Both the position numbers and the translations under genes were made by a program. From NCBI GenBank assembly GCA_964419095.1, contig CAYQOG010000006.1:1-35895 (forward strand): a stretch of DNA of 35,895 nt, read 5' to 3'. This DNA comes from JAKAVK01 sp964419095 (GTDB lineage: Archaea; Micrarchaeota; Micrarchaeia; Micrarchaeales; CABMGC01). The notes beneath the pieces are model-generated. The model worked only from the letters and a program-made list of their open reading frames with translations. It had not been told where the DNA came from and ran no database searches. Positions 22,801 to 30,596 of the stretch are shown in pieces. The number at the start of each line of letters is the position of its first letter. The first letter of the stretch is position 1.

Positions 22801-24414
22801 GCATTGACTCTGCCAAACTTCCAGCAAAACTTAATATATGGAAGCGCGGCAACAGTCACAGCAAATATAGTAACAGTCAGCGACCAACTGTCTGCAAATG
22901 ATTATGTCAATGGCGCCTTCCACGCATCCTTCAGTGCGCAGGATCAGTTCGCCGAAAGCGCAGTCGGCACGTATGTTATAACCGCCAATACCCCAGGCAA
23001 TGGGAATTATTTTGCAGCTTCAATCTCCAAAGCATTCAGGATATGCCCTGCAGCAATAGCCATACCCGCTGGAATAGTAGACTATGCATGCATAGTGCTC
23101 AACAATTCACAACCCGCGGTCACAGGCAATTACTTCCAGCAATTGCTTAATGTCACGGAGAGCCAGTACTCGGATTACATATCATATAATGGCGGCCTCG
23201 CCAACTTTGAGTACTTTTATCCCAACAGTACGATAATACCAGCATGGATAGAGAGCAATAGCGTGGGCAACGTCGTCATATGGACAAAGATCAATCCGTC
23301 CATAGCTGCAAACGGAAATTACATAGCGTACATAGGGTTTGCCCCGATTAACACAAACCTTTTGTCCAGCACTGGAACGAATGGCATTGGCGAAGCGCCA
23401 ATGCTGAGTCCCACATATGGGGAATATGATGACGGCAACAGCGTATTCCAGGCGTATTTCCCGGGGAATTCGTTGACAGGATGGACTACGGCAGGAACGG
23501 CAGGTCAGACCGCATCTGCGCCTTCGGGGTCGCCATTTGGCACAGGCGCATTTTATGCAAACGGAGGCAGCGGCGATTATCTCTACACACAGGCACAGGG
23601 GCAGAGCGCCAATATGATAATCGAGTATTATACCAACACGGCAAACCTTGATGATGTATTCTTCCTGGCAAGCTCCCTCGGTGCAGGGCAGATAGCCAGA
23701 GCGGGAAATGGAGCGGGGTGGTATGGTATAGCCCCGAGCGCTTCGTGGACATCGTGGAACGCGCCGCCAGATACGGGCACATGGTCAAATGAATGGGTCA
23801 CTATAGGCGTGACGGTTTCGGCAGGTTCAGCAACCATGTATCTTGTCCCAGGAGGGGCAGACTACGGTAGCGAATTGGGGTTCAACCAATCCAACGTTTA
23901 CACAACTGCGAATGACGGTTTATACCTCGGACTCATTGGAGACGCGGCTGGAAGCGCTACGGTAGAGTATTGGAATGGCGCCATAATCAGATCGTATCCG
24001 CCGGGAGGCGTGATGCCAAGCGCAAGCTTCGGCAGCGTGGTCTCTACGGGGACATGCGCAATATCGCTGTCGCCAAATGCGATAGCTTTCGGATCGCTCA
24101 CTCCAACGTCGAACACCGCCGCGCAGAATGCAATAACAGATACAAATAGTGGAACTACTGCAGCCAATATACTTGTATACGGAGGCGACTGGATGGGGAC
24201 AGGCTCTAACTCGTTCGGGGTGGGGAACACGGTCTGGGCAGGCTCGAATGGCATATCATTCGATTTGGCAAATGCGTTGACGTCATCGCCTTTTGACACC
24301 GGCCTCTCTGTAGGTGCCAGCAGCAGTGCAAATGTCTTCTTCGGCGCAGGTGTGCCTGGAGGCGCTGCAGGAGACGTGTACACGCAGACCATCGTGATAG
24401 AGAACAGCTGCTGA
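19854..24414 (+). CDS. Giant secreted surface/adhesin-like protein (interrupted by assembly gap)
   Basis: One gene spans the N-run: 194 codons before it (signal peptide MRRLNPLYVFMLLAGLVGYL..., then Thr-rich sequence) and 1292 residues after it. The frame before and after encodes the same TTTL/ATT-rich linker. The 100 N shift the apparent frame by one, so the true gap must be a multiple of three if the gene is intact. Parts in order: a SFYETGLPANSIW beta module, the Thr/Ala linker, an alpha/beta region (20740-21150), a beta region, DUF2341-like copy 1 (21550-22534), two Ig-like modules (22550-23060), DUF2341-like copy 2 (23077-24033), and a Cys-bounded domain (24055-24411) ending ENSC. There is no C-terminal anchor, so the protein is secreted or held by partners. 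Confidence 0.8.
20436..20535. other. Assembly gap of 100 N in a Thr-rich linker
   Basis: Exactly 100 N, the conventional placeholder for an unknown gap length. Both flanks encode Thr/Ala/Pro-rich low-complexity repeats (ACG/ACA/ACT codons), the likely reason assembly failed. Any frame read through the N-run is meaningless. Confidence 0.99.
21550..22534 (+). repeat. DUF2341-like module, copy 1
   Basis: This copy begins VDYVPITFTNSQ and ends YYPPGGVMPSASFG. Shared landmarks with copy 2 are NNIEFFYANGT / ANFEYFYPNST, APSWLEGN / IPAWIESN, GEAPQLASTYAQYDNG / GEAPMLSPTYGEYDDG, and NYLGLIGDGLGS / LYLGLIGDAAGS. The pattern fits the DUF2341 beta-sandwich domain of extracellular proteins. The DNA end (ccgggaggtgtgatgccaag) is also nearly identical in copy 2. 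Confidence 0.75.
23077..24033 (+). repeat. DUF2341-like module, copy 2
   Basis: The second copy begins VDYACIVLNNSQ and ends SYPPGGVMPSASFG. It carries every landmark of copy 1 in the same order but diverges elsewhere, so the duplication is old, with a better-conserved terminal segment. The Cys-bounded C-terminal domain follows directly. Confidence 0.75.
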
Positions 24415-24425
24415 ATGCATAAGGA

Positions 24426-24434
24426 TTAAATATT
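24426..24434 (+). promoter_or_regulatory. TATA box of tRNA-Trp
   Basis: TTAAATATT is centred about 30 nt before the first base of the tRNA acceptor stem at 24461, close to the expected archaeal spacing. It lies only 12 nt after the stop of the giant surface-protein gene. Confidence 0.55.
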
Positions 24435-24460
24435 AGCCAACCGCATGTATTTCCTGCCAC

Positions 24461-24608
24461 GGGGTTGTGGCGTAACTTGGCAGCGCGGCAGGCTCCAGAT
24501 GTTTAATAGAATCTATATGAGCATGAAAATGCGATGATGAGGATTTGGAGCGTTGATTTGTGATAAAGGCGTAACCTGCATGTTCGGGTTCAAATCCCGA
24601 CAACCCCA
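24461..24608 (+). tRNA. tRNA-Trp (anticodon CCA) with a 75-nt intron
   Basis: Exons 24461-24498 and 24574-24608 fold as a cloverleaf. The acceptor GGGGTTG pairs with CAACCCC and the discriminator is A. The D stem is GCGT/GCGC, the anticodon stem GCAGG/CCTGC, and the T stem TCGGG/CCCGA with loop TTCAAAT. The anticodon CCA is at 24495-24497. The intron (24499-24573) lies between positions 37 and 38, the normal archaeal site in tRNA-Trp. Position 39 is C, not U. CCA is not encoded at the 3' end, and the next ATG follows directly. Confidence 0.93.
24499..24573 (+). ncRNA. tRNA-Trp intron acting as box C/D' guide for C34
   Basis: The intron has box C ATGATGA (24534-24540), a 12-nt spacer and a D'-like TTGA (24553-24556). 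The guide at 24543-24551 (ATTTGGAGC) pairs over nine bases, one of them a G-U, with 24492-24500 (GCTCCAGAT) in the same precursor. The fifth guide base before D' pairs with C34, the known Cm34 site in archaeal tRNA-Trp. A C'-like GTGATAA (24560-24566) follows after 3 nt, but no D box lies at 12 nt. Intron-borne C/D guides in tRNA-Trp are known in Euryarchaeota. Here only half of the guide appears kept. Confidence 0.8.
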
Positions 24609-24626
24609 ATGGCTCTTGGTATCAGC

Positions 24627-25046
24627 ATGAAGGGAGAAAAGGAAAAGCCTTTTATAGGAGTTGCAGGGCTGATACTCAAAGGAAACAAGGTTCTTTTCGG
24701 AAAGAGGAAGGGCAGGCATGGCGGAGGCACATGGGCTCCTCCTGGCGGAAAGCTTGAGTTCAACGAGAAATTTGAAGATGCGGTAATGCGCGAAGTTTTG
24801 GAGGAGACAGGGCTCAAGGTAAAAGTAATCAGGTTTGCGGGTGTAACAAACAATATCTTCAAGAAAGAAGGAAAGCACTCGATAACCTTGTTCTTCGTAT
24901 GCAGGATCAATTCTGGCAAGCTGCACAACATGGAGCCTGACAAGTGCGAAGAATTTGGGTGGTTCGAATGGAACGCCTTGCCAAGGCCACTTTTTGTTCC
25001 AATGCAGAGACTTCTGGAACAGAAATTCAATCCTTTCTTAAAGTGA
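24627..25046 (+). CDS. Nudix hydrolase, MutT/NUDT1-like
   Basis: A 139-residue protein with a complete Nudix box (G-x5-E-x7-REVLEETGL) in GGKLEFNEKFEDAVMREV and LEETGLKV. The preceding FGKRKGRHGGGTWAPPGG has the GTWAPPGG typical of MutT/NUDT15-type enzymes that hydrolyse nucleoside or other NDP-X diphosphates. Substrate cannot be read from sequence. ATG 24627 has the better protein start. A second in-frame ATG at 24609 directly abuts the tRNA-Trp discriminator base. The gene is probably cotranscribed with the tRNA, and tRNase Z cleavage would expose its start. Confidence 0.9.
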   Translation: MKGEKEKPFIGVAGLILKGNKVLFGKRKGRHGGGTWAPPGGKLEFNEKFEDAVMREVLEETGLKVKVIRFAGVTNNIFKKEGKHSITLFFVCRINSGKLHNMEPDKCEEFGWFEWNALPRPLFVPMQRLLEQKFNPFLK

Positions 25047-25072
25047 TTCGCAAACCAAAGCGTGGCAAAGCT

Positions 25073-25080
25073 TTTTTATA
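25073..25080 (+). promoter_or_regulatory. TATA box of the second MinD-like gene
   Basis: TTTTTATA is centred about 26 nt upstream of the GTG at 25102, predicting a leaderless mRNA that begins at that GTG. This decides between GTG 25087, GTG 25102 and ATG 25117. Confidence 0.5.
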
Positions 25081-25101
25081 GTCCTTGTGCCTATTCTTTT
25101 C

Positions 25102-25875
25102 GTGAAAAACGCGTACATGATAAGGGTTTGCTCCACTAAGGGAGGAGTTGGGAAGAGCACGATAGCTGTGAATCTTGCTGCGGCTCTCCAGATGCAGGGC
25201 TACAATGTGCTCATTGTCGACGAAGACAACATAAACCCGTGCGTCGGGCTCTATCTGGGCCTGCAGGATGTGAACATAGGCATATTAGACGTCATGAAGA
25301 ACAAGGTGGACATGAAGCGCGCGATAATACCGCATGCGACAACAGGTTTGCATGTCCTTCCGGGGAGGCTGGGCTATACAGGTAAGACTCCCACAAAGAA
25401 GCAGGTTACCGTATTCTTCAACAAGTTGAAGACCTCGGAGTACGATTACGTGATCGTTGACACGCAGCCAGGCATACCGTTTCCCGACAGCCTGGCTTCA
25501 TATGACGAGGCGCTGATAACAGTCCAGCCGTACGAGGCGAGCAGCCTCAGCGCATTGCGCATGGCAAAGGAATACTCGAAACGCAACATGAAGACAAACA
25601 TCGTAGTGAACATGGTAAAGAACAAGAAGTATGAGCTGAGCATGCCAGACATACAGGAACTATCCGAAGTCCGTGTTATAGCGATGATGCCTGACGATGA
25701 AGAGGTATCGGTAAGCACTGCGGAGCACATACCTGTTTACGTATACGACAAGAAGTCCAAGTTCAGCAAGGCAGTAATAGACCTTGCAAACATCTATGTC
25801 TCAAGGGTTCCTTTCATAAGGGAGAGTCCTGGAAAGGAGAAGGGACTGTTTTCTCGTGTAATCGGAAGGGGATAA
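25102..25875 (+). CDS. MinD/ParA-family ATPase (second paralog)
   Basis: About 257 residues with STKGGVGKSTIAVNLA (deviant Walker A), LIVDEDNINPCVGLYLG and YVIVDTQPGIPF. Overall layout and length match the MinD-like ATPase at 19021, including RAIIPHATTGLHVLPGR / LFHAPSGLNVLPGK, so they are paralogs. The C-terminus GLFSRVIGRG is a short hydrophobic-basic segment that may touch membrane. It stands alone with its own promoter rather than coupled to a surface gene. MinE and ParB partners are not in the window. Role in positioning of cargo or chromosome is inferred. Confidence 0.87.
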   Translation: MKNAYMIRVCSTKGGVGKSTIAVNLAAALQMQGYNVLIVDEDNINPCVGLYLGLQDVNIGILDVMKNKVDMKRAIIPHATTGLHVLPGRLGYTGKTPTKKQVTVFFNKLKTSEYDYVIVDTQPGIPFPDSLASYDEALITVQPYEASSLSALRMAKEYSKRNMKTNIVVNMVKNKKYELSMPDIQELSEVRVIAMMPDDEEVSVSTAEHIPVYVYDKKSKFSKAVIDLANIYVSRVPFIRESPGKEKGLFSRVIGRG

Positions 25876-25909
25876 TAGCCAGGAAGCTCTTCCGAATATC
25901 CGTGAGGGT

Positions 25910-27658
25910 TCAGGAGGCAGGACGCGTGAAGGGTATGTTCTTGCCGCGCAGGGCAGAGCATATTGCAGCTACCAATACCATTACGATGCCCGTATAGAAT
26001 ACTATCCTTATCCCCTCAAGGAAGGGAGCAGAGATGAGACTGGGGAAGAAGCTGTTGCCGAGGAGCACGTCTGTATTCTGCATCGGCAGCGCGCTGAGGC
26101 TGCTCTGCGGTATGATCGCCTTCATCGGATTCTCGCCCAGCAGGGCCGCGAAGAGCGCGGCGGTAGGCGGCAGCCTGGAGACCTGGAGCGCCACCGTGCT
26201 GCTGACATTCTGCGCTACCAGTCCGTTGTAAAGGGCGGCTGGAAGAGTCGATGCGACGCCAAGCGTAAGCAGGCTGAAGAACAATGCTATGCTGAATACG
26301 AAAGAGAGGTTGAAGAGCGTGGCCCTTATTCCTGATGCGGTGCCCCTGTATTCCGGAGGCACGGAGCTCATTATTGAAGAGGTGTTCGGGGCTATGAACA
26401 TTCCCTGGCCTATGCCCATGAAAAGAAGTATCAGTGCGAAATGGATGTAGTTGAAGTTGACTGGAAGGGTCGCGAGCGCTATGAAGCCCACGGCATTAAG
26501 GAGCATGCCAAGAGTGGCGAAGAGCCTTGAACCGTACCTGTCGGACAGGTATCCGAAGAGAGGGCCTGATATGAGGAAGCCCGCTGCAAGGGGTATCAGG
26601 TCCAGCGCGGAATAGAATGGCGTCTGCATATAGCTTATGCCGTGCAAAGGCAGCCAGATTCCCTGCAGCCATATTATCATCATGAACTGCAGCCCTCCCC
26701 TTGCCATGCCCGCGAGGAAGAGGCTTATGTTGCCCGCAGCGAAGGCCCTGATCCTGAAGAGCGAGAGGTTTATCATCGGATCCCGTACTCGGGTCTCCAC
26801 GAAAATGAAGACTGCAAGCATGATGAAACCCAGCAAGAGGCCCGCATCTACAGCGGGGTTAGACCATCCGACGGAGCTGCTGCCGTATGGCTGCAGGCCG
26901 TAGGTAAACGAGAGCAGGAGCGACAGCACTGCAGCGGCGAATGTGACATTGCCTATTACGTCGACCTTCTGCTTCTTCCGTATCGTCGCAAGCTCATGCA
27001 GGCCGACATATGCCCATACCGTGCCTATTATCCCGACTGGCACGCTTATGAGGAAGATGAGATGCCAATCTATCGCCGAGAGTATTCCTCCCACGACAAG
27101 TCCTATGATGCTCCCGCCCACGGCTGCAATCTGGTTTATCCCCAATGCCCTTCCCCTCTGGCCCAGCGGAAATGCATCGGTAAGTATGGCTGCGCCGTTG
27201 GCCAGCAGGAATCCTCCTCCCAGTCCCTGCACAAACCTTAGCGCTATGAATAATTCGGCTGCAACCGCGCCTGACGTAAGATACGACGCGGCGTATAGGG
27301 CTATCGATGCCAGCGTGAATATCAGGAAGCCAAGGTTGTACAGTCTTACCCTCCCGAACATATCCGAGAGCCTTCCTATGGTAACCACAGTAACGGTCGA
27401 TATTATTGTGTATCCAAGCAGCAGCCAGAGAAGCAGGCTCACGTTTCCAGCTGCGAGGGGATTTATCCCTATGCCCTTGAATATGGCAGGAAGCGAGATG
27501 ATGAGAATGGAACCGTCTATGGTTGCCATCAATGCCCCGATAGTGGTATTCGAAAGGGCAATCCACTTGTAGCTTGGCCCAAGTGCCCTCTCCCTCCTTT
27601 TCTCTGCAGCGTCCTCTGCTGTATTGTACTTTAAGGGCTTTGATTTTCCAGCAGCCAT
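25910..27658 (-). CDS. MFS drug exporter of the DHA2 (EmrB/QacA) family
   Basis: A 582-residue transporter with about 14 membrane helices, the DHA2 number. Typical signatures are ATIDGSILIISLPAI in helix 1, GRLSDMFGR (motif A) between helices 2 and 3, and RFVQGLGGGFLLANG (motif B). Helix 5 has GGSIIGLVVGGIL (motif C-like). Such proteins expel lipophilic compounds using the proton gradient. The N-terminus is long, basic and cytosolic. A minus-strand TATA (CATATAAAG, near 27688-27696) lies about 33 nt upstream. The regulator and the substrate are unknown. The divergent PIG-L gene shares the promoter region. Confidence 0.9.
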   Translation of the reverse strand: MAAGKSKPLKYNTAEDAAEKRRERALGPSYKWIALSNTTIGALMATIDGSILIISLPAIFKGIGINPLAAGNVSLLLWLLLGYTIISTVTVVTIGRLSDMFGRVRLYNLGFLIFTLASIALYAASYLTSGAVAAELFIALRFVQGLGGGFLLANGAAILTDAFPLGQRGRALGINQIAAVGGSIIGLVVGGILSAIDWHLIFLISVPVGIIGTVWAYVGLHELATIRKKQKVDVIGNVTFAAAVLSLLLSFTYGLQPYGSSSVGWSNPAVDAGLLLGFIMLAVFIFVETRVRDPMINLSLFRIRAFAAGNISLFLAGMARGGLQFMMIIWLQGIWLPLHGISYMQTPFYSALDLIPLAAGFLISGPLFGYLSDRYGSRLFATLGMLLNAVGFIALATLPVNFNYIHFALILLFMGIGQGMFIAPNTSSIMSSVPPEYRGTASGIRATLFNLSFVFSIALFFSLLTLGVASTLPAALYNGLVAQNVSSTVALQVSRLPPTAALFAALLGENPMKAIIPQSSLSALPMQNTDVLLGNSFFPSLISAPFLEGIRIVFYTGIVMVLVAAICSALRGKNIPFTRPAS

Positions 27659-27734
27659 AATTCTACCTGATGCAGTAACCAGATGCTTTATATGGGTTTA
27701 ATAATCTTGCAATCGGACAATTAACCGTAGTTAC

Positions 27735-28421
27735 ATGAGAGTATTGGGGGTTGCTGCGCATCCTGACGACCTGGACTTCGGCGCTTCGGGGAGTTTTGCC
27801 AGATGGGCAAATGAAGGAGATTCGTGCTACTATCTCGTCTGCACCGATGGATCTAAAGGATCCGATGACCCCAGGATGACAGAGGCAAAGCTGGCCAGGA
27901 TAAGAGAGGAGGAGCAGAGAAAAGCCGGAAGGGCACTCGGATTGAAAGGCATCGTCTTCCTCGGCCACAAGGACACGGAGCTCGTTGCAGACATTGCCTT
28001 GAAGAAGGAGATCGTGAGGCAGATACGGAAAATACGGCCCGACATAGTGGTGGGCATGGATCCTACTCTGATGTACTCGAAGAAAGGCTTTGTCAACCAT
28101 ACGGACCACAGGGCGGCGGGAGAGGCCACGATTGACGCGGTTTACCCGATGGCAGGAAACAGGCTCATTTTCCGGGAACTCGAGGGGGAAGGGCTAAGAC
28201 CGCACAAGGTAAGGCGCCTGTATCTGATAAACTTTGACGATTCGAACGAGATAATCGACATAACCAGGACGATGGACAAAAAGCTCAAGGCCATTTCGTG
28301 CCACAAGAGCCAGATCTCGAAGGAAGACCTTGACCAGGCTAGGCAAATGGCGGCGGTAGCGGGAAGAACGCGTGGATACAAATTCGCAGAGGGGTTTGTG
28401 AAGCTGAATTTCAGAATCTGA
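27735..28421 (+). CDS. PIG-L/LmbE family deacetylase
   Basis: A 228-residue zinc hydrolase with AHPDDLDFGASG (the AHPDD metal motif, residues 8-12), CTDGSKGSDD, EEEQRKAGRALG and NHTDHRAAGEA (the third metal His). This family removes N-acetyl groups from sugar-linked substrates such as GlcNAc-PI, mycothiol or bacillithiol precursors and chitin oligomers. Which one applies here is unknown. Length is usual. A TTTAATA box lies about 30 nt upstream of the ATG. Neighbours give no pathway; surface glycans or a glycosyl-thiol would be plausible. Confidence 0.93.
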   Translation: MRVLGVAAHPDDLDFGASGSFARWANEGDSCYYLVCTDGSKGSDDPRMTEAKLARIREEEQRKAGRALGLKGIVFLGHKDTELVADIALKKEIVRQIRKIRPDIVVGMDPTLMYSKKGFVNHTDHRAAGEATIDAVYPMAGNRLIFRELEGEGLRPHKVRRLYLINFDDSNEIIDITRTMDKKLKAISCHKSQISKEDLDQARQMAAVAGRTRGYKFAEGFVKLNFRI

Positions 28422-28492
28422 TCCTTGACTTCTCGAGTAATGGACACGAGCGATAGCGTTTTAAGTCAGGTATTGCAATTGTAACTGATAAA

Positions 28493-28735
28493 ATGGCCGC
28501 AAAGAAAAGAGCTGGAAGGAACGAACTCGTGAATGACTACAAGATGCTGGACAAGATGGCTAAGGAACTTGTTGTGCACCAGAAGATGATAAAACAGATA
28601 AACAGGCGCATTGCAAAGAGCGTCTCTGCAGACTTCAGGGGAGGCCTTGTGGGGAACCTCGACATAGTTATGTCGCACATGCAGAAGGCAGCAAGGGAAA
28701 TAGAGAGAGCCAAGAAAGAACTAAAGAGAATATAA
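28493..28735 (+). CDS. Small basic helical protein of unknown function
   Basis: An 80-residue Lys/Arg-rich protein predicted to be almost entirely helical, with heptad-like segments (DYKMLDKMAKELVVHQKMIKQ, and MQKAAREIERAKKELKRI). No motif is recognised. It could be a coiled-coil dimer or an RNA/DNA-binding protein. The stop is 30 bases before the CcdA-like start and in the same frame, so the two are probably cotranscribed. GTTTTAAG near 28459 may be its TATA element. Confidence 0.55.
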   Translation: MAAKKRAGRNELVNDYKMLDKMAKELVVHQKMIKQINRRIAKSVSADFRGGLVGNLDIVMSHMQKAAREIERAKKELKRI

Positions 28736-28765
28736 GCGCCCAACAGTCTTAGCAGCGGTGTCTAT

Positions 28766-29485
28766 TTGGGAAAGCAGGATGTCATATTCCTTAACTCTGT
28801 ATTCTTCGTCCTAGGGTTCAGCATAGTCTTCTCCATACTGGGCATAGCGTTCCAGACGATTCTGCTTCACATCTCATACCAGGCCATGGGAATAATAAGG
28901 ATAATTGGTGGGAGCATAATAATCGCCTTTGGAATCCTCCTTGTCGCGTCTGCCAAGTACATAATACCCTTCTTCAGCACGGAGCACAGGATGAAGGTGA
29001 GGAGATTCGGCAACACTTACCTCTCGTCATTGGTATTCGGGATAGGTTTCGCTCTTGGTTGGACTCCGTGTGTTGGTGCCATACTCGGATCGATATACGC
29101 CCTTGCTGCAAGCACACCTGGAATAGCTTTCCTGCTACTGCTCGCATACTCGCTGGGCCTTGGCATACCTTTCCTTATTTTCGGTGCATTCATATCAAAG
29201 CTCTCTGATTTCATAAAGCACATTGGCCCATTCCTCAGGTACTTCAACATCATAGGAGGGTTGTTCTTGGTAGGGATTGGCTTGCTCGTGGTTACGGGAT
29301 ACATAGGCCTGCTTGCGATATTCCTGATAGGATCGCAGGGCACTTCCATGCTCAACACGCAGCTCAATTTCCTGATAGCAATATTCGCAGGAGTCCTGAC
29401 ATTCCTTTCTCCTTGCATACTGCCGCTGCTCCCCGCCTATATATCTTACATGGCAGGAACTACTGCGGAGAACGTGAGGCGATGA
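28766..29485 (+). CDS. CcdA/DsbD-like thiol transporter with circularly permuted topology
   Basis: A 239-residue membrane protein with all CcdA helices but in rotated order. It begins at the segment normally second (FFVLGFSIVFSILGI), then GGSIIIAFGILL, GWTPCVGAILG with C102, LLLLAYSLGLGIPFLI and GLFLVGIGLLVVTGY. The family's first helix, FAGVLTFLSPCILPLLPAY with C217, comes last. CcdA passes electrons from cytosolic thioredoxin across the membrane through these two cysteines. TTG 28766 is the only plausible start: GGTG lies 5 nt upstream and a stop just before rules out an upstream helix. It overlaps the thioredoxin-like gene by ATGA. Confidence 0.85.
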   Translation: MGKQDVIFLNSVFFVLGFSIVFSILGIAFQTILLHISYQAMGIIRIIGGSIIIAFGILLVASAKYIIPFFSTEHRMKVRRFGNTYLSSLVFGIGFALGWTPCVGAILGSIYALAASTPGIAFLLLLAYSLGLGIPFLIFGAFISKLSDFIKHIGPFLRYFNIIGGLFLVGIGLLVVTGYIGLLAIFLIGSQGTSMLNTQLNFLIAIFAGVLTFLSPCILPLLPAYISYMAGTTAENVRR

Positions 29486-30570
29486 AACTTAGCCCTTACC
29501 TCATAGTATTCGGAATCATCGTGGCCATAATAATAATTGCTGCCATCTCCACATTTGCGTTCAACCAGAATCTTGCGCCGGCAAATGTTTCCGTTTCAAG
29601 CCTGCAGAACTACGGGCCCGCTCCCCCTATACAAGGCATATCTGCATGGATAAACTCGCAGCCCATCAACATAGCCTCGCTGAAAGGCAAAGTGGTGCTT
29701 GTTGATTTCTGGACCTATTCATGCATAAACTGCATAAGGTCAATACCGCACATCAACGCCTGGTACAACGCGTATGGAAACAACGGGCTCGTGATAATAG
29801 GCGTCAGCACGCCTGAATTCCAGTTCGAGCACAACTACAGCAACGTCGCCGCTGCAGTGCTGAAGTTCGGCATAAAGTATCCCGTGGCGCTCGACAACAA
29901 CTACGCCACATGGGATGCTTATGGCAACCAGTACTGGCCTGCTGATTACATAATAGACAAGAACGGGAACATAAGATATGTGACTTTCGGGGAAGGGGAT
30001 TACAATCAGACGGAGAAGGTGATAAGGGAGCTCCTCCTCGATGCAGGATACCCGGTTCCGCCTAACCTCACCAGCGTGCCGCTGGGCGTCAACTTCTCAG
30101 GAATAGGCACTCCCGAAATATACCTTGGCTATCAGGAAGCAAGCGGCCACGGAAGCGCATTGGGCAACAATGAGGGTTATTCGCCAAACTATGCCGTCAA
30201 TTACTCGATACCGCGGAATCTCAATGCGCATAACAACACCGTCTACCTTTCGGGGACCTGGTATGACGCTCCGGATGGGATCATAGCAGTGAACAACTCG
30301 AAGATATTCCTGAAATACAAAGCCAACAAGGTAAACATAGTGGCAGGAGCGAACGGCACAGCATCCGCAAGGATAACTGTTAAGCTAGACGGAAGGAATC
30401 TTTCCCAGAGCCAGCTTGGAGCGGATGTGCACATTTCAAACGGCATTGCCACAGGCACGGTAAACGGATCGCGGCTCTATAACATAGTGAATACGGGAGA
30501 CTACGGCTGGCACACGGTAGAGATAGACGCCTCTCCAGGATTCAAGCTCTACACCTTCACATTCGGCTAA
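29482..30570 (+). CDS. DipZ-like membrane-anchored thioredoxin (TlpA/AhpC-TSA fold)
   Basis: A 362-residue protein with an N-terminal membrane anchor (~5-26). An extracytoplasmic thioredoxin domain follows with WTYSCINC (C81, C84), the WxxxCxxC form typical of the DipZ C-terminal region, and YWPADYIIDKNGNIRY with the cis-Pro segment. The last ~170 residues form a beta-rich carbohydrate-binding-like domain (TVYLSGTWYDAPDGI, ISNGIATGTVNGSRLYNIV), as in mycobacterial DipZ. It receives electrons from the CcdA-like protein, encoded with an ATGA overlap, and reduces or rearranges surface disulfides. DipZ is here split into two genes. Confidence 0.9.
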   Translation: MKLSPYLIVFGIIVAIIIIAAISTFAFNQNLAPANVSVSSLQNYGPAPPIQGISAWINSQPINIASLKGKVVLVDFWTYSCINCIRSIPHINAWYNAYGNNGLVIIGVSTPEFQFEHNYSNVAAAVLKFGIKYPVALDNNYATWDAYGNQYWPADYIIDKNGNIRYVTFGEGDYNQTEKVIRELLLDAGYPVPPNLTSVPLGVNFSGIGTPEIYLGYQEASGHGSALGNNEGYSPNYAVNYSIPRNLNAHNNTVYLSGTWYDAPDGIIAVNNSKIFLKYKANKVNIVAGANGTASARITVKLDGRNLSQSQLGADVHISNGIATGTVNGSRLYNIVNTGDYGWHTVEIDASPGFKLYTFTFG

Positions 30571-30596
30571 AGTAGAGGAAAGCGCGGCTCTCAGCC

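Noticed and set aside
24576..24579. CTGC in the 3' exon as the D box of the tRNA-Trp guide
   Set aside because: It is 9 nt from C' instead of about 12, lacks the terminal A of CTGA and lies in the anticodon stem.
26642..27572. Long open frames of about 200 codons on the plus strand opposite the MFS gene
   Set aside because: They lie entirely antisense to a clear 14-helix transporter, have no domain, and arise from its codon bias.
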